NCBI RefSeq assembly: GCF_000003855.2
Contig: NW_003101681.1
Coordinates: 2,301,893 to 2,365,892 of the forward strand
DNA from: Blastomyces gilchristii SLH14081
Taxonomy: Eukaryota > Ascomycota > Eurotiomycetes > Onygenales > Ajellomycetaceae
Direction of reading: 5' to 3'
DNA: 64,000 nucleotides
The translations under genes were made by a program, and so were the position numbers. The notes under the pieces were generated by a model that ran no database searches, was not told the origin of the DNA, and worked only from the letters and a program-made list of their open reading frames with translations. This document shows positions 1 through 10,899 of the stretch, piece after piece; position 1 is the stretch's first letter; each line of letters opens with the position of its first letter.

Positions 1-1199
1 TGTTTTTCAGGTGATGTGATGTTGGAAATAGATTAAATGTATGATGTATGAAAATGAATAAGATGTATATAATAATATTTGTCTTTTATAGCTGACTCTT
101 ATAATTGATGATTAATTCATTATCTCTTTTCTTTTCTTACACTTTTTCTTTATCTGCTAGTCACTACTCTTATACAATCTCTATATAATACAGTATTCAG
201 TGACTAGGTTCAGCAGCTTTCATCTTTTGTAATTCTATCTTATGCATTATACTACCTCTCTTCACTCACTTAAATCACTACAGTAAATAGCTCATTGAAA
301 CTAATCTCATCTGATCTCTGAGAGTTCTCAGAACTTAAGATAACTTAATTTCATATATCTGTGAATGTTTCAGATAGTTCATTCTCTGTGATCTTTGTAA
401 TTGAACTGATATAAACAGTTGAATTCAACTCTGAATTTCTTTTTCTTCTGCAATCTGACTCATGTGTAAGTCTGTTACTTTGAAACTGCTCTTTACTGTG
501 TTGCACTCACTATCTGCAGTATATTATTATATAACTGACTACAGTCTCATCACTTATTGAAGTGTGATATTTATCTGATTTCTTCATTGCTTCTCATTCT
601 TTTCTTATAATTATGAAAAGATTGAAATAAGTCAGATCATCTGATTTGTAAGTGTCTATGATATCTCTTACCTTATGAGACTTTTCAATTATAAGTCTCT
701 TCTTTTTCAATACTGATAATAGTACTGTGAATAATTATAATCTACTCAGATCTTGTATCTTTACTTTCATAAGTCATGAATCATTTATTAAGTTATATAA
801 GATCTGTCCCTCTGATTCTTTCAATGCATATGTTCTCAGAGAATGTGATTTGAGTATTTTATATGACTTAAAATATCTAGATTGAAACTTCTCAGAGCTC
901 TCATTATATATGAGAACTTATATTCTCATCTTGAGACTCAATTTCTTAACTAGTGAGTCTTGTATTCTTTTTGATTGAATTGCTTAGTTCAGGAGTAACT
1001 TGTTAGCTTTTGTATGTGTGTGACTGATCTCTTTCAATCTTGATTCTGTGTCTGTGACTATTGTGTCTGCAACTGCTACTGCTGCATCTGTAACTACTGT
1101 TCTCTTTCTCATCTTTTTCAAAGCATTCTCCAGAATGCGCGGATGCAATCCATACAATAGATAGAATGATGAATGCTTGAAGACTGTATGCTGCTGAAT

Positions 1200-2040
1200 T
1201 CATGTGACTAATAGCACCTGACTGAGATATTTATCTCATAATCTCATAGACTTGCTCACTAGATATTTCATCAGCATGTTACTCAAGATTTCATTCAAGT
1301 GTTTTACTTTTCTATTTATCTGTGAGTGATATAATATTGTTCTATGATGTCTTATCTATAACTGGCTTATGAAATGTCTCACTACTTCTTCTATGAGATT
1401 CACACTGTTATCAGTCAGAATCTCATATGACATTTCATAGTTAATATAGATCTTATCATGTAGAAACTTTGCTATTATCTTCTCTATTGTCTCTGAAACT
1501 GCTTTTGCAACTGGCCAGTCAGTAGCATAATCAATAGCAGTGATTATTCATCAATTTTCATTTAATGTTTGCAGTAATATGTCTATGAGATTCATCTCTC
1601 ATCATTTAAATAATTGTATTGTATACTTCATCTGATGTTGTACTTTCTCATGTTCTAATTCTTTCTTAGATTCTTTCATGACCTGGCAATTCAGACACTT
1701 GTGAGTGTAGATCTGAATATCCTCAGTCATGCTTGACCAGTATACTCTTGATTTGAGTATGCTTATGAGTTCAGAGCTTTCTAAGTGACTGAATTTCTTG
1801 TGCATGCAAGTCATCAAGTTATGTCTAAATGAAGATTCTAGATAGAGAGCTTTCACATATTCTAGATTATGATAAAGCATAACATCATTTTTCAATTTTC
1901 TCAGCTTAAAGTTTGAAAGCATCTCTTCTACTACTCTCACAAGATACTTGTTATCTGACATCTTATCATTCTTCAAGTGAGAGATCATAATGTTCACTCA
2001 TTCTGATTTCTTACACTCTCTCAGCATATTTAATACAAAC
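1200..2040 (-). pseudogene. integrase relic of element C
   Basis: Integrase inserts the cDNA into the chromosome. The minus strand holds the HHCC zinc-binding part (1660-1830) with MHKKFSHLES followed by THKCLNCQ. Further 3' is the catalytic core: DYATDWPVAK (1505-1535) supplies the first Asp and LTDNSVNL (near 1400-1425) the second. The 131-codon open stretch at 1602-1997 is the N-terminal part. Some Trp codons remain TGG here. The third catalytic residue (Glu) could not be placed with confidence. No chromodomain was recognised between here and the window start. Confidence 0.7.
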
Positions 2041-2049
2041 TTCTCTTAT

Positions 2050-3480
2050 ACCTGATTTACAGAATTCTCACTCATGAAATCAAGTCTGTGACTGATTGCA
2101 TTCAGCATCACAGTATTCAATCTCTTTTGATATTTGATATGAAGATTGTATGCTTAGAACTCTGAGATTCAATGTACTAAGTGTTTGAAAGGTTTTATAG
2201 TTAATTATAGATAGATGAGACTTTCATAGTCTGTGATCACTGTTATCATATATCTGTTATCAATATATCTATCTCACAATGCCAGTGTGTGCTTAATTGC
2301 TAGCAATTTCTTTTTATACACTGAGTAATTGAGCTTAACATCTGATAGTTTTCTATCATTGTATGCTACTGAGTGCAGCTTGTTATTCTTGCTCATCTGT
2401 AGAAGAGTATCTCTGATAGCTCATTTGAATGCATTCATCTCAATGTAGAAAGGTTTATCATAATCTGATTGAATAAGCACTGAGAATGTTATTACATATT
2501 TTCTCAGTGTGAGAAAAGCCTCTTCACATACAGTATTTCAGATAATTGAATGAAACTTCTTCTTTTACAGATTTGCATCTATTTCTCTTAAGAGATCTGA
2601 GAGTGATGCAGATATTTATATAAAATTCTTGATGAATCTGCAGTAATATAAGATCAACTCAAGAAACTGTTATATATAATATATATTTCTCAGTCACAGT
2701 CAATTTGCTATGATATTCAATTTCTCTGAGATAAGATATATACAGTCACTACTCATTACATATTCTATGAACTTTAACTCTTTCATTTCAAACACATACT
2801 TTGTTGATTTGATATAGAGCTTATACTCTGTCAGAGTTGTAAGCACTTTATTAAAATGCTTCAGATATTTATTATATGAGTTTGAAAAGACTAGAATGTC
2901 ATTGAGATATATAAGATATGAGGTTTCATTCTGTTTATAAAGAATTATATTCATTATTGTTTAAAAGATAACAGATGCATTTATCAGACTGAATGATATT
3001 ATCAGAAATTCAAACTTTTCTTATTATATATTAAATGCAGTTCATAAAACTGACAGTTTATCTATATAGATCTGTCAGTATTCTGAGAGAAGATTAATCT
3101 TTAATAGATATTAAGTATTTTCAACTGTATTCAACTGTTATTAAATTTATAATAATGAATATTCATTCTTGATTATAAGCTTATTGAGTGCTTGATAATC
3201 AATACACATCTGTCACTTCTCACTCATCTTTTTCATGAATAGAACTGGAAGACCTCATGCACTTGATAAGAATTGTATGAGATCATGTTCTAGAAGATCT
3301 GTGATCTGACACTTCTGTTCTTTGAAATATGTTTGTGACAGAGGGTATGCATTCTGATTGACTGGTTTTGTGTTCTCTGTGTGAATCTCATGTATGAATT
3401 CTTGTTTCAGCAGCAATTCTGATGAAAGATCTGTTCAGAAGATCTTCTCATGCTTCTTCAGAAGCTTCTTCATATACTTA
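2050..3480 (-). pseudogene. RT and RNase H relic of element C
   Basis: Copies element RNA into DNA. On the minus strand the RT begins near 3480. Visible motifs are MCIDYQALNK (3170-3220; usual form DYRxLN) and YLNDILVF (near 2890-2915), where the catalytic YxDD has become YLND by G to A. After RT, an RNase H portion has the typical NYSVYKKKLLAI stretch (2290-2340) and a TDYESLIYL-like segment. Stops replace Trp and Arg. The protease that should precede RT was not recognised. The longest uninterrupted piece, 84 codons at 2700-2954, is only a fragment and cannot be an active enzyme. Confidence 0.75.
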
Positions 3481-4199
3481 TTCTCTCATATATTCTTTAT
3501 CTTAGTTTTCTTCACTTTCAGGTTCTGTATGACATACAGAATGCTTTTGAATGAGATCTTGTGAATTATTCTCTTTGCTTATTAATGTGTAAGCAGATTT
3601 AATCCTTCTATATCAGAGATGTGAAATATCCTTCTTATATCAGTTAATAGAATTGTATGAACTGTTTTCTTTCTATCAGTCAACTGCATATGACATGTAT
3701 GTCATTGAATCTGCAGATTGAATCTTTGAAATCAATTAAGTCTGAGAATAAGGTTGTATTTCATGTTCTGCAGCTCTCACACTCAAATATAGCAAGATTA
3801 TTCTCTGAAGTGCAAGAGAACTCTTACTCTTGTGAGTGATATCAAATATTAATTATCAGATAATCTTATATATCAGAGATTCTTCACTTAATGAACCTCT
3901 TTCAGTCTTTGAATTATATAATTATTAATATATTGCATAGAAGCTTCTGTATCTGCTAACACTTTTACAGCCATCTCTCAATTCTTATTCAAGTGTCTCT
4001 TATACATTAACATTTCAGGTCTTAAGATATTGAGATAAGTGTCTGCTTCATCATTCTCATCTGCATCTCATTTGAGAGTCTGCTTTCTCTTGATATTTGT
4101 AGAATTCAGAGAGTTATCTAACATATTTATCTCTTTTACTTTAAAGACTTTTCATAGAATATCAGCAAGTGTCTCTGAGCTCACTGATTCTGCTAGTTT

Positions 4200-5640
4200 T
4201 TTAACTCTCTTACTTCTCTTGACTGTGTCTGCTGAGTGTAATCTTTTACATCATGATTTTAGTATCTACAGTTGCAGCAAGCTTAATGCTTACAATATCA
4301 AGATTTTCACTCAGAGAATCTCTTTTTCAGAGAATTTAATGCTTTAGAGATGACATTCAGATCTAGATTCATTGTATCTGAGTATGTAACTTGTGTTATA
4401 GAAGTCTGATTATCTGTTCTTCACTGAGATATACTTGATTGCAGTATTTTCTATTACAATTGACTTGCTTGTTTCTGTATAATAAGAATATTATATACTT
4501 CTTTCACTGTGCCTGATTATAGAGTTAAGCATTTTCATTCTACTCTCAACTCAGATATAAGATCATAAATGAAGATCTATAAATAGAAAGATGTTAAAAG
4601 CTCTTCATTTAATATGAGATAGTGTAAGCTGAAGTGTGTAAAGTATGATATAAGATTGCTTACTTATCTACACTCAGTGAAATGTTTATAATACTTATCT
4701 TATATATTCACTTTCTCAAAGTTGTGTAAGATTCATTTGAAAAACTCATTTCATATTTATGAAAATGAATATTACTCTGAGTCTGTGAGATTTATCTTTT
4801 TATCAGTTATTTATAATGACTTTGCTTTTCTGTGTAGAAATGTGATAAATCTTAGAACTTATTGAAATTTTATTAACTATCTGTCTGTAAGTTCATATTC
4901 AATCTGATAATATGATTATATCTGACTTAGTCAGCTGATTGTAGCATCAATTTTTTGATTGTCATTGAAGCTTAATGATTTCAGCAGATTTTCTGACTTA
5001 ATATATTTCATACTCAGATTTTTATTCTGCACAGTGATCTCTGATGATGTGTACACTTCTGAAGAGGTTGTGAATAATTATGATGAAATCTTCAGATTCA
5101 GTGTAGTCATTTATCTGCATAAATATTGAATCTTCTGCTGCAGGCCTAAGACCTGATTTTCTCTAATCTTATTAATGATGATAATTGTGTTGATGAAGCT
5201 CTTCATAGTGAATGCTTGATTCATCACAAATGTCAGTTATTATTTAGCTTTCATCTCAGCCTGTCACTGTGTATATAAGGCCTTAATCTTGTTTAGAATT
5301 CTTGTACATGTATAAAGCTTCAATTTCAGTTTAGCAGTTTTAACTGCTTTTCTTACTGCTTTAAGTAAATTCTCTGAGAGGTTCTGCATATCTTCTGATT
5401 CAGATAGCAGAGAAGAGTGTTGTTCATATTAACTAGAGAAGATATTTATTTTAATGATTTCTTATTAATTGTACAATATCTATTATTATATTACTATATT
5501 GTTATATCACTATATTATTATATTGCTATATTGTTATATGATTTCTATTATCATTGTACAACTTCAGTGATGATCACTCTCTCTCTTGTTATTCTTCTTT
5601 TAAGTAGAAAGTGAACTTCTTTGAATCTGATTCATCACTT
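4200..5640 (-). pseudogene. gag relic of element C
   Basis: Gag forms the particle and binds element RNA. On the minus strand near 4245-4290 a degenerate zinc knuckle reads C-C-N-C, a four-residue gap, H, a four-residue gap, then Tyr where the last Cys belongs (CX2CX4HX4C pattern, Cys to Tyr by G to A). Upstream, to about 5640, the frame is charged and gag-like but riddled with stops, and I could not recognise the capsid fold. It follows the 5' LTR and precedes RT, as expected. Boundaries are approximate and no usable start codon can be assigned. Confidence 0.45.
5477..5545. repeat. TA-rich low-complexity tract
   Basis: An imperfect run of tattat, tactat and tgttat units inside the gag region of element C. 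It is compositional and has no clean period. Confidence 0.6.
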
Positions 5641-5885
5641 TCATTCTCTTTCTCACATCTCATCTGTTCATGTCTCATACATGGCATTTGCCTGAGTGTG
5701 GAGTTTTCCCTGAATAAGTGAAGCAGTATTAATCAGATACTCTTTCACTCACTGCTCTTTATATGCTATCTTTTGAGATGTTCTAGAACCACACTGACAT
5801 GATAACTATAAATTACTTCATAGATGAAATTATCACACTCTGAAGAAGCCTACACTTCTCACTGATTTTTAGACATGCTATCAGA

Positions 5886-6052
5886 TGTGATTCGAAGATT
5901 GCTTGAGCCAGTGTATAATTACAGATGTATGCCGGCTTCTTATATATCATATGCTAAATTAATTAGTGGCCGCTATGACCCCTTTACATTTGTAAGCAAG
6001 TTCGGAAGCGGCCGCGTTATTATCCGACGGTCGTACGTTCTTCTGAATCACA
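5886..6052 (-). repeat. Short 5' LTR of element C (167 bp)
   Basis: The segment starts TGTGATTCGAAG and ends CTTCTGAATCACA, so it carries 8-bp inverted ends TGTGATTC/GAATCACA of LTR type. The minus-strand gag-pol lies directly to its left, which makes it the 5' LTR. The right (outer) half keeps many CpG sites between 5967 and 6035, including a GCGGCCGC palindrome, while the left (inner) half has few. The flanks 5881-5885 (tcaga) and 6053-6057 (actgc) differ, which argues against a solo LTR. The second LTR is not in the window, so LTR status rests on the terminal repeats and position. Confidence 0.6.
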
Positions 6053-6059
6053 ACTGCAA

Positions 6060-7206
6060 CTACTGTTCTTCTATTATCTTATAAAAGAACTGTAGAAAAG
6101 ATCTACTGAAATCACTTGATATTTCTGATAGAATCTGATGAAATGTAGTGATTGACTTCACTATCAAGCTATCTGAGAGTAAGAATTGTAGAAACATTCT
6201 GATCATTGTGAATTAATTAAGTAAAGATATAATATTGAAATCTTGTGATAAGATGAATACTGAACAAGTCACTGAAGCTTTTCTACAGAGCTCATTCTAT
6301 TAAATGTATAGATTACTAAGATTCATAGTATTGAATAAGAGCTGTCAATTTGTAAGTAATCTCTGAACTAGAATCTGTCAAGTTCTCAAGATTATATACT
6401 ATCTGTCAACTATCTATCACTCTGAGACTGATAATGCATCAAAATGAACAATTCAGACTGTAAAGAATTATTTTCATAAGTTCTGTAATCACTTATAAGA
6501 TGATTGATATGACCTTCTTCTACATGCAGAGATTGCTATCAATGATCAAGATACTATTTTAATAGATATAAGTCTGTTCTTTCTTACACATAAATATTAC
6601 ATGAAAGTGTTAAATCTTCTAGAGATTACATAGTTCACACTGAACTCTCACAGTCTGATTCAGATCACTGATAATATAGTAATGAAGCTCTGAGATATCT
6701 GTGATTGAGCAGAGATCTTTATGATAACTGTGAAACAAGATTAAGAAAACTGAATCAATGTTCACTGAGACTCTGTAGAACAATATAAGATAAAAGATCT
6801 GATATGATTGAATCTTAAGAATATATAAATCACATATTCATCTTATACACTAGATTACTGTTATATCAGGTATAAAGTAATAGAAGTTCTAGATAGTTAT
6901 AACTATTATCTTGACACATCATCAGAGATTTATAATGTATTTTATACAAGCTTACTCTGCTGCACTATCACTGATTCATTCTCTTCTCAGCTGATTTCTG
7001 ACTGACAGTTATCAGACATCATAGAAGAAAATAATGAGCTTGAGTGAGAGATTGAGAATATTCTTGATAAGAGATCCTGCAGCTGCAGCTGATAATATCT
7101 TATGAAATGAGTTGACTATAATTAACTGACCTGAACTCTGAGTTCTATATTATCTGAAATAGTGGCTCTTGACTGATGAGAACTGCTTCTGGAAAGAGAG
7201 GACTAA
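6060..7206 (+). pseudogene. integrase and chromodomain relic of E8
   Basis: Colinear at nucleotide level with the integrase core and C-terminal region of the other family A copies. The final part (about 7040-7150) is the chromodomain, recognisable from a YLxK(W) stretch after an acidic ELE-EIENILDKR region; chromodomains target such elements to heterochromatin by binding methylated histone H3. Trp and Arg positions are stops. The zinc-binding start of the integrase is missing because element C interrupts the gene at 6053. Non-functional. Confidence 0.75.
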
Positions 7207-7509
7207 TGTGATGAGCTGTGTCTGATCAATCATATAGACTATTTTCTTACACTTCACAGATTCTAACCACTTCATTCTTGAATGCATACACTCCGATTCT
7301 CAGTCATTCTTGATTGCCGATCCTCGGCCGCTATGAACATGTGTATATTCTTCCACCCCGAAGCTTCACCGCGTATGCCATCACATACACATATAAATAT
7401 CCATCTCAATTGCTGATTCTCGCACTTTCTTTCCTTCTCTAATGTTTTTATCTTTGTTAAATAAGACCTATCAATATAATACTGATCTATTCGGCGTAGG
7501 CCTCTTACA
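7207..7509 (+). repeat. 3' LTR of E8 (family A, 303 bp)
   Basis: Starts TGTGATGAGCTG and ends TAGGCCTCTTACA, matching the other family A LTRs. Its inner (left) edge has lost CG/CC sites, while the outer (right) edge still has TCGGCGTAGGCC. A TATAAATA box lies near 7393, followed by a CT-rich tract. Confidence 0.9.
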
Positions 7510-7639
7510 GATAGAGAGATTAAGATTAAAGATTCTCTAAGATATAAGAGAAATATATTATCTGAATTTCACAGCTTTATCTGTATTCTTGAATGAAAAT
7601 TTCACCTTAATCTGAGCCAGTATAATACTTATAAGATAT

Positions 7640-8360
7640 AAGTAATATATACTGTTAATCTTCTTGAAGGCACTTCTACAACTACTTAAGCTATTAAGAA
7701 GAAAGAGCTTAAGTGTATTAATACTACTATGACTTAAGAAGAATTCAAGAACTTTCTACTGAACTAAATTGAAGATCACTGTAACTATAGCTTCATAGCA
7801 GTGCAGTAATTTAACATATTATATTAATAAGATAATAAGAATTCTTCTGATTTCAATACAAGATTTGAAGAATATTAAGAGAAATTGACTGATGATTTGA
7901 ATCAATTAAAAACACAGCTTTATCTCATAAAGCTGACTTATAAGATGTGAATAATAATATTATAATATCAGAGTTCATTAATTAATCACACTGAGCTTAT
8001 TAACCTGGCTTTTCAGATCTATTTGAATAATCAATTCTCTGAGAAAAGATTAATAAGATCTCTTCTAAGTAATCAATAATAGAATCTAAACAGTACTGTG
8101 ATAGCTTCAGTACAGAGAAAGTAAAGAAGAATTTCAAGTATTCTGATTCTTCACTCACTGTGAAGAAATATTAAAAAAGATTTGATAAAGATCTCTGTTT
8201 CAACTGTGAAGCTGATAATTATTATATCAGTGATTATAAGAAGCTGAAGAAGAGAAGAAATTAAGAAGATATCTTCTTAAAGTTGACTTCTCTTCTGATA
8301 AATGTATTCATAGAAGATAAAGAAGAGAAAGAAATAGAGAATTAATAATTCTCATATCTC
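7640..8360 (+). pseudogene. gag relic of element B
   Basis: The 3' part holds a zinc knuckle at 8196-8237 reading C-F-N-C, EADN, then Tyr for His, YISD, then Tyr for the last Cys. This is the CX2CX4HX4C spacing with two residues changed by C/T and G/A transitions. Upstream is a charged, capsid-like but unrecognisable segment with a segment resembling NTRFEEY at about 7857-7885. Many stops; start codon not assignable. Confidence 0.55.
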
Positions 8361-10880
8361 TGAGTTCATGTTATGATCATAATGTATATCTCAAATGAGA
8401 AGATATTAGTGAGATATCTACTTGACTCTGAGATAAATATTAACTTCATATTCTATTTCTTTTCTTTGATAAAGAATTGAAAGAAGATAGATCGATCTGT
8501 CAGATCATATGAAATTTACTGATAAAATGAAATATCACTGTTTTAACATAATTCAAGTGAAGTGTATAATTACAGATTTAGAAGAAATCTTCAAGAAGAG
8601 CAGTCTGCTTCTTCACACAGTTAATATTATAGATAAGAACATTATTCTAGATCTCTTATGATTGAGAGAAAACAATTCTCTCATTGACTAAGTTACTCAG
8701 ATATAGTGATATTATCTCACTGATGAAGAGATAGTAATAGAGAAATCTCAAGAGTTTTATCAGAAGAATCTTGAGAAAAAGATAGAGTCAATATACTGTA
8801 TAGCAGATGACTGAGACTTGAAAATAGATGAAGAAGTTATCACTCTCACTGCAAGATTAGCAGCAGTATCTGTTATTGAAGATGAATATATATAACATCT
8901 CTTTACAGATTATAAGAATGTCTTTTCAGAAAGAAAAGCAGTGAAGTTTTCTGATATCAAGATATAATATAAGATTTATCTTGAAGATGATGCAACAGTG
9001 CTGTACAGATCTCTTTACAACTTGTTTATAAAGAAATTGAATGTTCTGTACAAATATCTTGAGAAAGCATAATTAAAGAACTGAATATATTCATCAAAGA
9101 GTTCAGCAGAGATGTCTATACTCTTTATACTTAAGAAGAATAGTAGGCTATGTCTATACATAGACTACAGAGGTCTTAATAAGATGATAGTTAAGAATTA
9201 CTATTTATTACTGTTAATTAATAAGATGATTAATTGATTATCTGAAGCAAAGATATTCTCAAAGATTGATATATAGAATATCTATCATAGAATCAGAGTT
9301 AATGAAGATGATGTTTGAAAAACAGCTTTTCATACTAAGTATAACAATTTTAAATATCTTGTTTTATCTTTTAATCTTTGTAATGCTTCAGTCATCATTC
9401 AGATCTATATAAATGAGACACTGCAGAGCCTTGTTAATGTCTTCTGTATAGTATATCTGAATAACATTCTAATCTTCTCAAAATCAGAGAAAGAACATGA
9501 TACTCATGTTCAAGAAGTGTTGAGTTACTTGAGACAGTATCAACTCTATATAAACACTGAAAAATACTCATTCTATATACAGAAGATTGATTTCTTAGAT
9601 TATATTATTGAGATGAACAGTATTTCAATGAATAGAAGCTGAATCTCTGTTATTAAGAACTGGCTGATGTCACAGATGTACTGTGAGATACAGATATTTC
9701 TAGAATTTATGAATTTCTACAGACAATTCGTCTATACATATTCATGAATTACTGCCCCTCTTACAGATCTGTTAAAGAAAAGTATGAAAGACAGAAAAAT
9801 GTGATCATTTATTCTCACTCAAAACACTGTGCAGATGTTTACAGAATTGAAACAAGCTTTTATAAATATTATAATACTGAATCACTTTAACTCTGGTTTA
9901 CTTAGTCAGTGTGAGACTGATGTATCTGAGAATAGAGTCTGTGAAATCTTTTCACAGTTGATATCAGAGATCTTTCAATATTGAAAGAATCAGAGAATAA
10001 TTATCTCTGAGAATATAGATAATGAAATATCTGTAAGAGAAGACTTTTTCACAGAGTCTACAAGATATCATGAATAAAGATCAGTGATCTTCTTCTTCAA
10101 GAAGTTATTACTTATGCAGAGAAAGTATGATACTTATAATTAAGAGATGTTAATAATTGTTGAATTCTTTAAGATCTGATAATATTATCTTCTAGACTGA
10201 CCGTGTGACCGTGTCTGGGACCAGGACCAGATTTTTTGATAGTCTCATTACCAATTCGACTGATCCCATTACACGGTTTTAACATTAGATAGTAGTCCCA
10301 TACTGTCTCAGTGAGACTTACTGTCTACTCTTGTCACATTTTCCAAATGAGACCATGATTTCCACTTCTCAATTTAAATTATTTTTATTGCTTTAAATGA
10401 CTTTAAATCTCATTTGAGTGTTACCAAAAAGCATTACTTTTTAAAAAATTAAAAATAGTCTAAAAAAAACCTTAAAATGTCTAAAAATAGTAACTTTATG
10501 CCAAGAATGGGACTAAATGGGATTAAATGAGACCACTTTCTCATTTTTTTCAAGTCATGGTTCCATTTTAAGATCTGATATATAGTCACTTTACATGTTT
10601 TTTTGATAGCCAGTCTCAGCGGGATTCACGCCAAGAAATGTATGGGACCAGACCAAATGGAACCAAACGTGAAATTCATGGTCCCGGCGGCCAGTCTATT
10701 ATCTTCAGAGTAGTAAGTACTCAGTGCAAGTTCTCACTGATTATGTAAATCTGCATTACTTCTTGATAACAAAGAGCTTGATAGAACATCAAGTCAGATA
10801 AGCAGAGCTGCTTTCAGAGTATAATTTCTATATTCAATACTATTCAGATCAGCTTAACTCTGTCAACACACTGTCTAAAC
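8360..10880 (+). pseudogene. protease, RT and RNase H relic of element B
   Basis: A protease-like LLDSEININF segment (8425-8450) keeps Asp-Ser with Gly to Glu at the DSG site. RT follows: LYIDYRGLNKM (9146-9180) matches the DYRxLN motif, and VYLNNILIF (9451-9477) is the YLDD box with both Asp changed to Asn by G to A. RNase H follows, is interrupted at 10192/10707 by the MITE, and resumes with NSVNTLSKQSDY (10855-10890), the usual NxADALSR end. Frames can be followed for about 500 codons through TGA/TAA stops. The enzyme is dead because both catalytic Asp of YxDD are lost. Confidence 0.75.
10193..10698 (+). mobile_element. hAT-type MITE, copy 1 (506 bp)
   Basis: The ends are TAGACTGACCG and CGGCCAGTCTA, imperfect terminal inverted repeats of about 11 bp. 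It is flanked by a perfect 8-bp target duplication ttatcttc (10185-10192 and 10699-10706), the size produced by hAT transposases. There is no coding capacity and the middle is AT-rich, with GC-richer ends. Same orientation as copy 2. Confidence 0.9.
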
Positions 10881-10899
10881 AGTCTGATTATAATATCAT

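Larger units (their letters stand above)
1..6052 (-). mobile_element. Element C: decayed Ty3/gypsy retrotransposon, 3' part outside the window
   Basis: Read on the minus strand from right to left the order is 5' LTR, gag with a zinc knuckle, RT, RNase H and integrase, which is the Ty3/gypsy order. The window start cuts off the 3' end. On the right it ends exactly where a family A integrase relic (E8) begins, so C probably inserted into E8; the left copy of the target duplication would lie outside the window. Positions 1-1200 belong to the 3' end but I recognise no domain there. Protein similarity to the other elements here is low outside the core motifs, so it is a separate family. Confidence 0.8.
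6053..7509 (+). mobile_element. E8: 3' remnant of a family A gypsy element
   Basis: This holds only the end of the integrase, the chromodomain and a 3' LTR, and is colinear with the same region of complete copy E3 (48320-49840). It starts abruptly at 6053 where element C's LTR ends. The base run after its 3' LTR (gatag, 7510-7514) is the expected right copy of a 5-bp target duplication; the left copy is not in the window. To the right is element B, the likely host of this insertion. Confidence 0.85.
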
